Positions 44,224 to 52,636 of a stretch of 64,000 nucleotides of DNA are shown one piece after another (position 1 is the first letter of the stretch; every line of letters begins with the position of its first letter). Position numbers and translations under genes: made by a program. Source of the DNA: Streptomyces sp. ISL-10 (lineage in GTDB: Bacteria > Actinomycetota > Actinomycetes > Streptomycetales > Streptomycetaceae); assembly GCF_018614575.1 (NCBI RefSeq), contig NZ_JAGGOJ010000011.1:124001-188000 (forward strand), read 5' to 3'. The notes under the pieces are model-generated. The model was not told where the DNA came from and did not search any database. It was given only the letters and a program-made list of their open reading frames with translations.

Positions 44224-44493
44224 TCACGGCGTCACCTCGGCGTAGGGGTTGCCCGGTGCGGGCGTGACGCGCCAGAAGGACGTCGCGGTAGCGCGGAAGG
44301 ATCGGTGACCGGGCCGCTCGCCGGTGTGCTTCAGCGCCCACGTCTCGGCGGGCAGTCGCCGGCCTTCGGTGGCACCGGACTTCTCGCCGCACGTCGTGCA
44401 CTCGGCCTCGTGCATCGGCTGCTGCGGGGCGCCTTCCTCGGTGTCCAGCCCGAGGTGCCAGTCGACGGCCGCGATGATGGTGCGTGCGCTCAT
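44224..44493 (-). CDS. DUF7848-type small protein
   Basis: An 89-residue protein with CTTCGEKSG near 38, then WALKHTGERPGHRSFRATAT and FWRV, a pattern common in small Streptomyces proteins near XRE/DUF397 genes and classed as DUF7848. It probably binds zinc through the Cys pair and the two His. Its ATG overlaps the stop of the small gene upstream (ATGA). Confidence 0.7.
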   Translation of the reverse strand: MSARTIIAAVDWHLGLDTEEGAPQQPMHEAECTTCGEKSGATEGRRLPAETWALKHTGERPGHRSFRATATSFWRVTPAPGNPYAEVTP

Positions 44494-44621
44494 CCGACGT
44501 GCTCCGCTCGGATCGTGCCGAGGTGCTCGAACAGGACCGGCACTCTGCGCTCCTCGGCGCATGCCCGGTGCACGTCGACCGCCCGGTCGGGCCCGAGTTC
44601 GTGGTCACGGTGCGGACGCAT
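44490..44621 (-). CDS. Short ORF coupled to the DUF7848 gene
   Basis: A 43-residue frame (MRPHRDHELGPDRAVDVHRA) whose stop overlaps the next start by the ATGA arrangement. That overlap is the main reason to keep it; the product matches no family I know. A longer in-frame start lies at 44729. Confidence 0.35.
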   Translation of the reverse strand: MRPHRDHELGPDRAVDVHRACAEERRVPVLFEHLGTIRAEHVG

Positions 44622-44833
44622 ACGTCTGCGCCCGGCTCTCGGGGCAGTACGTGCAGTGGCGGCGACGAGGCTGCTCGTGCAGCGTCCCCTCGCCCTGCTC
44701 GGCGGCAGGTCTTGTCGCGTTTCGTGCACGTTCGGTAGTCACAGGAGGATGATGGGCGGGCACGGCGGGAAGGAAATAGGCCGAGCAGTGGCCACGTGCG
44801 GCCACGCTGCGGCCACGGCCGAAGGCGCGAGCG

Positions 44834-45875
44834 ATGACACCCGACACTGGGCGGACGGGCCGCAACGATGCGCTGCGGGCAGCGCGGTTACGCAAGGGCT
44901 GACGAACGATCGAGGCAGCCGCAGCCGGTCTGCAGGAGCACGGGCAACGACTCTTGGACGACCGTCAGTTCACCGTCTCTGCGAGGACCTGGCGGCGCTG
45001 GGAAGGGGAGCGCCCTGGATGGCCGGCCGAGCAGACGGCGATCGTGCTGCATGACGCGCTCGGCCGCTGGCCCGAAGACCTCGGCTTCACCACCCCGCCG
45101 GGATGGATCCGGCCCGAGCACCACCGCGAGGACGATGTGAACCGACGCGCCTTCGTCTCCGTCACGGCGGCGGCTCGTCGCCGGGCCGGTCGCCCCGCAG
45201 CACGTCGACCCTGCGCTCATCGACTGCTTCCAGCAGCAGATCTAAGGGCACTACCGGGCCGACATGCTCCTGGGCCCGCATGACCTCATCGGCACCGTGT
45301 CCGCCCAGTACCAGCTGATCGACAAGCTGATCCGTTCGGCGCAGGGCGAGACCCGCCGCGGCCTGCTGCGCGTCGGCGCCGCCTACGCCGCGCTCGTGGG
45401 CTGGCTCTATCAGGACGCTGGCGACATGGACGGGGCCGCCTTCTGGCGCGGCGTGACGCAGGAGATAGCGATGCGGTCCCGCGACCCGCACCTCATCGGG
45501 TACAGCCTCGTCAACCAGGCCATGGTGCGCACCGACTTGGGCGACGGTCGTGCGGTCATCGACCTGTGCGAGGCCGCGCTCGACGACGCCGACCGCGTAG
45601 TGCCAAAGGTCCGCATCATGGCCATGCAGCAGCAGGCCCATGGCGCGAGTCTGACCGGGGACCGGAGCGCGGTTGACCGGCTCATCGACGAGGCGGACGG
45701 GCTGCTGCCGCGCGTTGACGATGACCTGCCGTGGGGCAACGCCTGCCGCCGTACTCCCGGGTATCTCGAAGTGCAGCGTGCCACCTGCTACGGACGCCTC
45801 GGTCTCGGTGTCGAAGCGGGTGCCCTGTGGTCGCAGGTCTTATCCGACGGAACCGCGGCGCAGGTGCGGCTGCGG
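44834..45875 (+). pseudogene. Decayed XRE/TPR-type regulator
   Basis: Reading all three frames gives one ancestral protein. It starts with an ATG at 44834 (LRAARLRKG), is broken by TGA at 44900, and continues in frame as AAAAGLQEHGQRLLDDRQFT and a helix-turn-helix-like RTWRRWEGERPGW. A frameshift follows near 45170, then a TAA at about 45242 inside PALIDCFQQQI, and it ends in a TPR-like region (LIDKLIRSAQGETRRGLLRV, then GYLEVQRATCYGRLGLGVEA). It stops abruptly near 45875 where a reversed GNAT gene begins. Confidence 0.8.
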
Positions 45876-46123
45876 AGTATGCCTCCGACGGTTATCTGCC
45901 CGATCACCTGGTCGTCGGCGAGTACCACGCCCGGCCAGACCGTGCCGGCCCGGTATCCGGCCAGCAGCTTGTCGATCCGCTCCGCCTGGCCCACCGGGGT
46001 GAAGAAGTCGGCTGGCTGGGCCGGTTCCCACGGCCGGAAAGCCTCGAAGTCCCGCACTCGATGCGCGGCGATCGGGGCGGCGTCGATGGGCTCGATCAGG
46101 CGGATCCTGGTGCTGTTGTGCAT
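45876..46123 (-). pseudogene. Truncated GNAT acetyltransferase
   Basis: About 83 residues from an ATG at 46123 form the N-terminal half of a RimJ-like GNAT (IRLIEPIDAAPIAAHRVRDF, then EAFRPWEPAQPADFFT, VWPGVVLADDQVIGQITVGG). The acetyl-CoA-binding half is missing; the frame runs into the tail of the decayed regulator near 45875. The two broken genes meet tail to tail, consistent with a deletion joint. Confidence 0.75.
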
Positions 46124-46230
46124 GGGCTGATCCTCGTCGCGGTGCGTCGGATGAGACCGGCCAGCCTATGCGAGCCGCAGGAGCCGAAACTTCTGGCCAA
46201 GCGCTTCATTCTGAAACGATCAGTAAGACC

Positions 46231-46301
46231 GGGGCCCACATCGGGCTTTAGCGGGCAGATCAGGAGACTGCCCGAGTCGCGGCAAGCTTACGGGCCCCGA
46301 T
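46231..46301 (+). repeat. Structured repeat, copy B
   Basis: The outer stem GGGGCCC (46231-46237)/GGGCCCC (46292-46298) and inner stem CGGGCAG (46252-46258)/CTGCCCG (46268-46274) are perfect. It shares GACTGCCCGAGTCGCGGCAA with copy C near 60.1 kb, and similarity to C continues downstream over ATGGCAGCTCCCGCCCAA. It lies about 95 bases upstream of the DUF4145 gene start. Confidence 0.7.
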
Positions 46302-46394
46302 CCCTCGCCCCATGGCAGCTCCCGCCCAATGCCGCTCCACCGACCTGGTGCGCGCTAGGCTCAGCAGCTGGTCACGCCGAATCCGGGGGCATGT

Positions 46395-46979
46395 ATGAGC
46401 CAAGTTAGTCGGTTACTTGAGTGTCCACAGTGCGAAAAAATATCTCTTTTTGACGAATGGGTCATACGTCGCAACGGGCCACCAGACCAAGCTGGCCGCC
46501 CAGCTGACTTCAAGCTCTGGGGTTGCCTAGCGTGCGGACAGCCCCAACTCTGGAACGAGCTCGAAGATCAACGATTGTGGCCCCAGGGCGCCGCACTGGC
46601 TCAGGGCATCCCAGCATCGATAGCGCGCGAGATGGTGGAAGCGCGTGCATGCTTCGATGCCAACCTGTACACGGCAGCTGCCGTCATGGTCCGCCGCACA
46701 CTGGAAGGCATGTGCATCGAGCAGGGCACGCAGAAGAAAGCCCTCTTCCAGGCACTCCAGGAACTCCGCGATAACGGGAAGATCGAGGGCCGCCTCTTCG
46801 ACTGGGCACAGGCGTTGCGAGTGCTAGGCAACCAAGGCGCGCACTTCAGTGAGGAATCGGTGAGCAGGGAAGACGCAGCGGATGCGTTGTCTCTTGCCGA
46901 GGCTCTACTGAACTACATCTACGTCTTCACAGCCAAGTACGAGGAATTTCAGAACCGTAGGCAGGTGCCAGCACGCTGA
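46395..46979 (+). CDS. DUF4145-domain protein with zinc ribbon
   Basis: A 194-residue protein: an N-terminal zinc ribbon (CPQC near 10, CLAC near 44) and a C-terminal helical DUF4145 domain (AREMVEARACFDANLYTAAA, then VMVRRTLEGMCIEQG, RVLGNQGAHFSEESVSREDA). DUF4145 domains occur in defence and mobile-element proteins, often fused to nucleases, but no nuclease is present here. Its base composition is lower in GC than its neighbours. A TAGGCT at about 46353 may be its -10 element. Function unknown. Confidence 0.82.
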   Translation: MSQVSRLLECPQCEKISLFDEWVIRRNGPPDQAGRPADFKLWGCLACGQPQLWNELEDQRLWPQGAALAQGIPASIAREMVEARACFDANLYTAAAVMVRRTLEGMCIEQGTQKKALFQALQELRDNGKIEGRLFDWAQALRVLGNQGAHFSEESVSREDAADALSLAEALLNYIYVFTAKYEEFQNRRQVPAR

Positions 46980-47223
46980 GTTCTGACATCCACAGCTGAG
47001 ATCAACGACGCCAGACAGAGGCGTACGTCGGCGTCTCTGTCCGGCTGCCGCGCCAGTCGACGGCAGCAGCCGGAGCAGACTCGGATCGAACTTGCACAGC
47101 GGGTGTCGCAGCCCAAGTGCTGGATGCTGAGTGTTGTCCCGTAAGACGGGGCGACGGTGTCGGATAACAGTCGTGCGTCGAAACGGATTTGCCAGAGGAG
47201 GCTCCACAGGATGACATGCGCTC

Positions 47224-47673
47224 ATGAGCAGAATGGCGCAGGTCCTCGTCCTGGCACAGTACGAGGACGAGGTGATGGAGCCGCTGACGCGGTCCGACGA
47301 GGCGCGCACCTGGCGCGGCAGTTTCGAGCGGATACCCAACTGGTTCGTCGGCGGGTGGTACCTCGAGTTCAACCGGGAGAGCCAGCGCCGCGGGGTCCTC
47401 GCAGACCTGGAGGCGCTGCCGTGGAACCGGCCGGAGTGCGTCCAGGTCATGCTCCACGACGAAGACGATGATTGCTTCGGGCTGTGGATGTTCCAGGACG
47501 GCGCGCTGGTCGAGGTGTCGATACCGCGCACACAGCGGGTCCACGTCCCGCCGCCGTCGTGGTGGGACGACAGCCCGCTCCCGGGATCCCTGTGGCGGAC
47601 GGACGGACCGGACGCAGAGGCGCTGCCCACGCACTCTCCCGAGCACGAGCAGGACCCGAAACTGTCATGGTAG
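47224..47673 (+). CDS. Hypothetical protein, 149 aa
   Basis: A 149-residue acidic protein (MSRMAQVLVLAQYEDEV; WFVGGWYLEFNRESQRRGV; DEDDDCFGLWMFQDGALVEV). I do not recognise it. Codon use looks genuine, with strong third-position GC. An alternative ATG is at 47233. It sits in the remnant element between DUF4145 and a frameshifted gene, and resembles small immunity-type or SMI1-like proteins only in general character. Confidence 0.6.
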   Translation: MSRMAQVLVLAQYEDEVMEPLTRSDEARTWRGSFERIPNWFVGGWYLEFNRESQRRGVLADLEALPWNRPECVQVMLHDEDDDCFGLWMFQDGALVEVSIPRTQRVHVPPPSWWDDSPLPGSLWRTDGPDAEALPTHSPEHEQDPKLSW

Positions 47674-47741
47674 CCAGGCTGGTGGTGCCCTATGGGTGAG
47701 CCCCAATGCAGGGTGTCAGAGGCCGGTGGGATGGTGCTGCC

Positions 47742-48043
47742 ATGCAGGACACACTCTTCCTCTTGCCGGAGCCGCCCCCGGAGCACGCCGTGATCGCTCG
47801 CTTCCATCTCGGTGGTGACGACCTTGGCGAACCTGATCAATGGTCCCTGGTCTTCGAAGCCGAACGGTCCCTGGGAGCTGTGGTCAAAGGCCGCCGGTAT
47901 CGGTGAGGTCGACGGCAACGAGTTCGGTGCGGGTGAGGCTGTGCTCTTTGCCTACGGCCGCGATGCGGACGCCCTTTACGGGGTGATGGAGCCTGGTCCA
48001 CGTGCGCTCCCGTTTCGGCCCGGCGCACGTCGTGCTGCGGTAG
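47742..48043 (+). pseudogene. Frameshifted small gene, unknown family
   Basis: Three frames together read as one protein: MQDTLFLLPEPPPEHAVIAR in frame one, then AGIGEVDGNEFGAGEAVLFA and YGRDADALYGVME in a second, then SLVHVRSRFGPAHVVLR in the third, ending at TAG 48041-48043. Two shifts, near 47890 and 47995, are needed. The family is not known to me; similar intact proteins with a YGPDAD motif occur in actinobacteria. Confidence 0.65.
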
Positions 48044-48094
48044 GGATGGCCTTCTGACAACGTCGCGGAAGACCGCATCGAGCTTTGAGCCCGC

Positions 48095-48112
48095 GTGCCA
48101 GATCCGTGCCAG
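48095..48112 (+). promoter_or_regulatory. Candidate integrase arm sites ahead of attR
   Basis: GTGCCAG at 48095-48101 and 48106-48112, 11 bp apart, about 118 bases before the attR core. They match the pair at the left end (30419-30436). Confidence 0.55.
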
Positions 48113-48230
48113 ATCCAGCAGTCAGCCGCGGCCAATCGAGAGCGACCACGGGGTCCACACGCTCGCAACGGCCGTCGCGGCTTCCAGATGGGGGTGAGCT
48201 GGGCAGATGCCTCAGGGATCAGCGCCAGGT

Positions 48231-48276
48231 TTACAAAGCAGATGTCGGCGGTTCGAAACCGTCCGCGCCCACCAGT
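48231..48276. repeat. attR: outer copy of the tRNA-Val 3' end
   Basis: These 46 bases equal 30282-30327 exactly, including the CCA end and AGT. A terminator follows directly, which fits this being the original end of the chromosomal tRNA locus before the island entered. Confidence 0.95.
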
Positions 48277-48283
48277 GCGAAGG

Positions 48284-48307
48284 CCCCCAGCCGATCACGG
48301 CTGGGGG
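48284..48307 (+). terminator. Probable original terminator of the tRNA-Val gene
   Basis: A perfect 10-bp stem, CCCCCAGCCG (48284-48293) with CGGCTGGGGG (48298-48307), with loop ATCA and followed by TCTTT. It begins 8 bases after attR. Confidence 0.85.
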
Positions 48308-48310
48308 TCT

Positions 48311-48762
48311 TTGACATCCACATCTGACATCAACGGGGCAGTCACTCACGCCTCTCAGGGTGATCAGCCAAGAGGTGCCGCAGGACGTTTTGGATGCCTA
48401 CGGCCGTCTGTGTGCTCAGGGGTTCACGAGTCGGCTCGTGCCCGGTACCGCTCAGGGGACGTCTACCGGCGGAAAGTCCTGACCCTTGCCTGCTACGTGC
48501 CCGACGGGGCAGGAGCGAAGGGGGAGCCGCGGGGAACAGGGGTGCCAGCGCCACTCGTCCGCAGGTCAGCGCCACCGCAGCTCAGCAGCCATTCACATCC
48601 GGGGTCTTCCGAACTGCTGCTCCAAGGCCCCTGCGTCAGCACTTGTATGGGCCGAAGACTCCACCAACCTATGCGGCCTTGGGGGCGAGGTGCCGTCCTG
48701 CCCCGCGACCGCTTAGCCTCTGCTGGTTCGCCCGGCCTCGGGCGGTTCAAGGAGGGGTGTCC
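48311..48762. other. Gene-free stretch after attR
   Basis: About 450 bases with no credible gene. It begins with the short motif TGACATCCACATCTGACATC, variants of which also follow other genes at about 46983 and 60054. AAGGAGGGG at the end is the ribosome site of the next gene, and a TTAGCC near 48714 may be part of its promoter. Confidence 0.45.
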
Positions 48763-49428
48763 ATGCAGCAGCGCGGAGTGGGCAGCGGGTTGAGAGCCGC
48801 GGCCTGGGTACTGGTGCCACTCGGGCTGGTCCTGGCGCTGGGGGGTATCGGATACTTCCTCACGAATTACCAGGGGGCCACCGTCATGAGCGAGGCGATG
48901 GAGCCCACGTACCGCCCAGGCGAGCGGCTGGTCATCGAGCGCATCGACACGGGCGAGATACGCAGGGGTGATGTCGTACTCGTTCATGTGCCCGATCGCT
49001 ATCAGGGCAGACCGGTCCTGCAGCGGGTCATCGGGATGGGCGGCGATCACGTGGTCTGCGACGGAAAACGGATCACGGTGAACGGGAGGCCGGTCGACGA
49101 ACCGTATGTGATGCGCGGCGAAGTGAACCCGGCAACCGGACCGTACGACGTGAAGGTGCCGGACGGGCGGTTGTTCCTGCTGGGCGACCACCGGGGGAAC
49201 TCGAACGACTCGCGGTTCTTCCTCGACGAGCAGTCGGGCAGCGTCGCGGCCTCCGGGGTGCTCGGGCGAGTGCAGAGGGGTTTCACTGTGCCGGCGGTGT
49301 GGGTGGCGCTCGGATTGCTCGGGATCGTGCTGACCCTGGGCGGGATCGGCCTGGGGATCGGGGGGTACGCGGCCGGACGGAGGGCCCGGCGGCCGCTCGC
49401 GGCTGTGCCGCCGTGGCCCGTGGTCTAA
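48763..49428 (+). CDS. Signal peptidase I-like protein lacking catalytic residues
   Basis: A 221-residue S26-type protein with an N-terminal membrane segment (about 13-33), the signal-peptidase fold (YRPGERLVIERIDTGEIRRG, GMGGDHVVCDGKRITVNGRP, LLGDHRGNSNDSRFF), and a C-terminal membrane segment with a basic end. At the nucleophile motif it reads MSEAMEPTY instead of xSxSMxPT, so the catalytic Ser is Ala45; the general-base Lys of RGDVVxxK is His75. It is probably inactive as a peptidase and may act as a binding or regulatory paralogue. The ATG at 48763 follows AAGGAGGGG. Confidence 0.85.
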   Translation: MQQRGVGSGLRAAAWVLVPLGLVLALGGIGYFLTNYQGATVMSEAMEPTYRPGERLVIERIDTGEIRRGDVVLVHVPDRYQGRPVLQRVIGMGGDHVVCDGKRITVNGRPVDEPYVMRGEVNPATGPYDVKVPDGRLFLLGDHRGNSNDSRFFLDEQSGSVAASGVLGRVQRGFTVPAVWVALGLLGIVLTLGGIGLGIGGYAAGRRARRPLAAVPPWPVV

Positions 49429-49880
49429 GGGATCTGGGGTATTCATGTTGTGGCTGGCGTGAGCGCGGCGGGTCGGCGCGTCAGGGGCGCTGTGGTACCG
49501 GGACTACCGGGGCATCCCTGGCGCTTGGTACGACAGAGGTGCCAAATCGCCCCACCAGCGCAACCTGATCGCCGGACTGGCCGCAGGGTGCGGCCCTGCG
49601 CTGACCCCCTCGGTGGCATCAACGGGCATGGACAGCCGCAGTGTCAGCGGCCGCCGAGGGCCTGAATTTGCCCACAGTCGGAGTGCCAGACGCGACGGAG
49701 ATCGAACTCCTGAGGCGGTGGTCAGCGGCCACGCCTCTATTTCGAACGCCGATCGATTATTCCCTTGAGTGTCGCACGTAAAGCACCAAAAGCTTCTCAG
49801 CGCCCCCGCGCCTCTCCTATGATCACTTGACAAGCTCGGCGGGGCCATCTCGGCTCGCGGCTCGCCGCAGGGAGGATGCG
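49429..49880 (+). promoter_or_regulatory. Gene-poor region with promoter of the OLD-family gene
   Basis: No intact gene is seen in this stretch. A TATGAT -10 hexamer at 49818-49823 with a weak -35 TTCTCA at 49794-49799 (18 bp spacing) is the likely promoter of the following gene, whose GGAGG is at 49871-49875. GC drops after about 49735, marking the edge of the acquired gene. Confidence 0.5.
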
Positions 49881-51662
49881 ATGATCAAGTCAATCAAACT
49901 TCGAAATTTCAAAGCCTTCGAGAATTTCTCGATCACGCTCAAAGAATCATCGCTTCTTGTCGGGCCGAACAGTGCCGGTAAAAGCACCATTTTGTCGTCT
50001 CTCAAGTTTGCCGAAGCATGCTTGCGCAACGCAAAGCGAGTCAGATTCTCTTTGAGTCGCAGGCATGGAAGTTCATGGATCCAGGGGTACTCAATCCCCA
50101 TAAAGGATTTCGAGCTTCTTAACGAGAGCGTCCGTCATGAATTCAGAGAGAGCAACGAAACAAGCCTCGAATTGATCTGGCAGAACGGCTGCAAGTTGCG
50201 GGCTGTATGGCCGGATAATTCTTCAGATGAAGATGATACTCCTTACTTCTATCTCCTGGACAGCCTCGGTCGCATCCCCAAGACTCCGAAGCAAGTGAGG
50301 GATGACTACTCCCCGATCGGAATCATTCCCGCACTCACCCCGCTGGAGCACGAAGAAGAAATCCTCACGCCGGACTACGTGAGGAAGAATCAGGCGTCCA
50401 GGCTGAGCAGTCGACACTTCAGGAATCAGCTAAAGATCCTGAGTGAAGATTACGAGAGCTGGAACGATTTCCTTGACTTCGCCGAACCCTGGATGGGCGG
50501 CATGGAAATATCAGCTCCCGTAGTTCAGTACGGCCCTACCACAAGTATTGACGTCTTCTATACAGAACCTGGTAGCGAAAAGGAGAAGGAGCTTGTCTGG
50601 GCGGGCGATGGCGTTCAGATTTGGCTGCAACTCCTCTTGCACATTTACCGTTTGAAGGATTCACCCACACTAGTACTCGACGAACCTGAGGTATTTCTGC
50701 ACGCAGACTTGCAACGTCGACTGGTACGGCTGATCGACTCTCTGGGAATCCAAGTCGTGCTGGCGACGCACTCGAGCGAAGTGCTGGCCGAGGCCGACAG
50801 TAAGGCAATCGTTTGGATTGACAAGTCAAAGAAGAGCGCCATCCGCGCTCCACGAAAGGAGGGCATGGAGACCCTTAGCTCCGCGCTCGGAACTGCTTTC
50901 AATCTGGGCATGGCGAAGGCCCTTCGCGCGAAGGGGGTGGTCTTCGTAGAAGGGAAGGATCTGCGGACTCTGAGGATTCTGGCCAAGAACCTGGGATTCA
51001 CCAACATTGTGGCAGACATGGAACTGGCCGTAGTACCGATCAACGGGTACTCGCACTGGGGCAGCGCTGAAGCTTTCGGATGGCTGGTCAAGGACTTTCT
51101 GAAAGGTTCAATCGGATCAACAATCATCCTTGACCGTGACTACAGGACACAGAAACAGGTCGATGCCGTAACGGCCAAGCTCGCAGAAGCGGGCCTGCAT
51201 TGTCACGTGTGGAGCAAGAAAGAGCTGGAAAGCTACCTGATTTCACCAGCTGCCATCTCCAGGCTGTCCGGGTGCCCGCGCTCGGAGGTGGAACAGGCTA
51301 TGGATGCAATCATGGCGGACATGTACGGCGATGTGTTCGCGAAGATCAATTGCGAGCGTCAAGCCACCGAACGTTCAGCTAAACAGCATGAAGTGAACAT
51401 CACAGCTTCTACCCTTGCAGACTTCGCACCGAAGTGGGCTGACGCCGAATATAGGCGGTCGGTGTGTCCACCTAAGGACGTCTTGTCACGTCTAAACGAG
51501 TATTTGCAGAGCAACAAATCCAAGGCGGTTTCCTTCGATGCTCTGGCCAGGCATATCCGTAGGGAGGAAGTCCCCGACGAAATGGTCGAAGTGTTGACCC
51601 GGATCGACAGACTGGCCCAGCAAGGAGCTGCCCTCGGGAAGGTTGACGCACCGCGCGTCTAG
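49881..51662 (+). CDS. OLD-family ATPase/TOPRIM nuclease
   Basis: A 593-residue protein joining an ABC-type ATPase to a TOPRIM nuclease, the plan of OLD (overcoming lysogenisation defect) proteins. Walker A is GPNSAGKST (28-36), Walker B is TLVLDEPEVFLH (Asp267, Glu268), and the H-loop is LATHSSEVL (His297). The TOPRIM part has FVEGKD (Glu357) and LDRDYR (Asp418, Asp420). No UvrD helicase or other partner adjoins it, so it is a class 1, stand-alone type rather than Gabija. Its GC is visibly lower than that of its neighbours, pointing to transfer. A role in phage defence is likely by family. Confidence 0.9.
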   Translation: MIKSIKLRNFKAFENFSITLKESSLLVGPNSAGKSTILSSLKFAEACLRNAKRVRFSLSRRHGSSWIQGYSIPIKDFELLNESVRHEFRESNETSLELIWQNGCKLRAVWPDNSSDEDDTPYFYLLDSLGRIPKTPKQVRDDYSPIGIIPALTPLEHEEEILTPDYVRKNQASRLSSRHFRNQLKILSEDYESWNDFLDFAEPWMGGMEISAPVVQYGPTTSIDVFYTEPGSEKEKELVWAGDGVQIWLQLLLHIYRLKDSPTLVLDEPEVFLHADLQRRLVRLIDSLGIQVVLATHSSEVLAEADSKAIVWIDKSKKSAIRAPRKEGMETLSSALGTAFNLGMAKALRAKGVVFVEGKDLRTLRILAKNLGFTNIVADMELAVVPINGYSHWGSAEAFGWLVKDFLKGSIGSTIILDRDYRTQKQVDAVTAKLAEAGLHCHVWSKKELESYLISPAAISRLSGCPRSEVEQAMDAIMADMYGDVFAKINCERQATERSAKQHEVNITASTLADFAPKWADAEYRRSVCPPKDVLSRLNEYLQSNKSKAVSFDALARHIRREEVPDEMVEVLTRIDRLAQQGAALGKVDAPRV

Positions 51663-51833
51663 CGCCGGCACCTGGCTGCCGACGCGCGCGTCCAAGTCTT
51701 GCCGAGGACCCTGTGTCTCCTCACCCGTGGGGGTTCCGTGTGGGGCTCTCCCCGACCTGACACTCCTCTGTGCACGCCTGCGTGCACCAGTAGGTTCAGC
51801 GGCCCTACTCCAAGACTCCACCCACATCAGCTG

Positions 51834-52636
51834 TCAGTGGCAGTCGAAGCGCCAGTCCCACGGGAGGCCGGGGCACTGGCGGCAATGGAAGAAGTAGACG
51901 CCGCCGCAGTCGCCCAACTGTATGTCGCCGGTGATGGTCAGAAGGTGCTCCATGCGGTGTCCGCTCTCGCAGTTCGGCCACTTGGCAGGCTGCGTCCAGG
52001 CGGGCCAGCCGCCGACCTTCGTCCCGATGACGTTGGAGTCGGGTGGCCACACGGAGTGGCCCGTCGGCAACCGGAGAGGAGGTTCCCAGGTCTCCCACAT
52101 GTCCTTGGGTAGATCAAGCCACCTCGGATAGTCCTCCGCGGTAGTCGGGGACAACGTCGACGGTTCCGGCATGTTGTCCTCGTCGTACTCCCCCTCGCTC
52201 ACCCCGGGGATCTCGGACAGCAGCCCTCCAGCCACGACCTCCGCCTCGTTGCGCCAGTACAGCCGCGGCATCACCGGCCCGGGATCCTGCTCATGCATCA
52301 GCGCACACCACACCAGCTGCAGCAAATCCTTCCCCTCCGGGAACTCCAACCCCGTCCCGGGCGAACAGCTGGAGGATCGGCACCATCGGCACCGCGCCCG
52401 GGACAATCTCGGTGCCGTTGCGCCAGTCGGACCCGGTACGTCCAGTGGTCTTCCTGCGCGCAGTACGGCCACGGCTCGTCCGCGGGCCACAGCAACTCGC
52501 CTCCCAGCGAGCTCTCCCGCACGCCAGGGTCGCCGGGCTCCGGGTTGAGGAGAGTGGTTTCCCGGGCAAGGCCCGCGTACTCCGGTATCAGGGTGCGCAG
52601 ATCCTCCGCGGGCAGCTCGGTTGTGTCTCCGGGCAT
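51834..52636 (-). pseudogene. Frameshifted DUF1963-like gene
   Basis: Three frames make one protein. It starts at an ATG at 52636 (MPGDTTELPAEDLRTLIPEY, then LGGELLWPADEPWPYC), shifts near 52435 into NGTEIVPGAVPMVPILQLFA, and shifts again near 52355 into LEFPEGKDLLQLVWCALMHE, ending with a Cys-rich segment (FFHCRQCPGLPWDWRFDCH). The pattern fits DUF1963 (YwqG-like) proteins of unknown function. Two single-base errors are the least change needed. Confidence 0.75.

Larger units (their letters stand above)
42998..48276. mobile_element. Second, integrase-less element or island remnant
   Basis: This 5.3-kb segment lies between the middle att copy and attR. It carries an XRE/DUF397 gene group, a DUF7848 protein, a DUF4145 protein and several pseudogenes, but no integrase, replication or transfer gene. 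With att-like sites at both ends it could be mobilised by the neighbouring AICE integrase, like a cis-mobilisable element. That is inference from the ends. Confidence 0.7.

Noticed and set aside
44153..44227. 24-residue frame starting in the DUF7848 stop (MTCASASNAGIALAVH)
   Set aside because: The overlapping start is suggestive, but it is too short to support from sequence alone.
49881..51662. Gabija (GajA) assignment for the OLD-type gene
   Set aside because: No UvrD/GajB-like helicase gene adjoins it; the next gene is a DUF1963-like pseudogene on the other strand.
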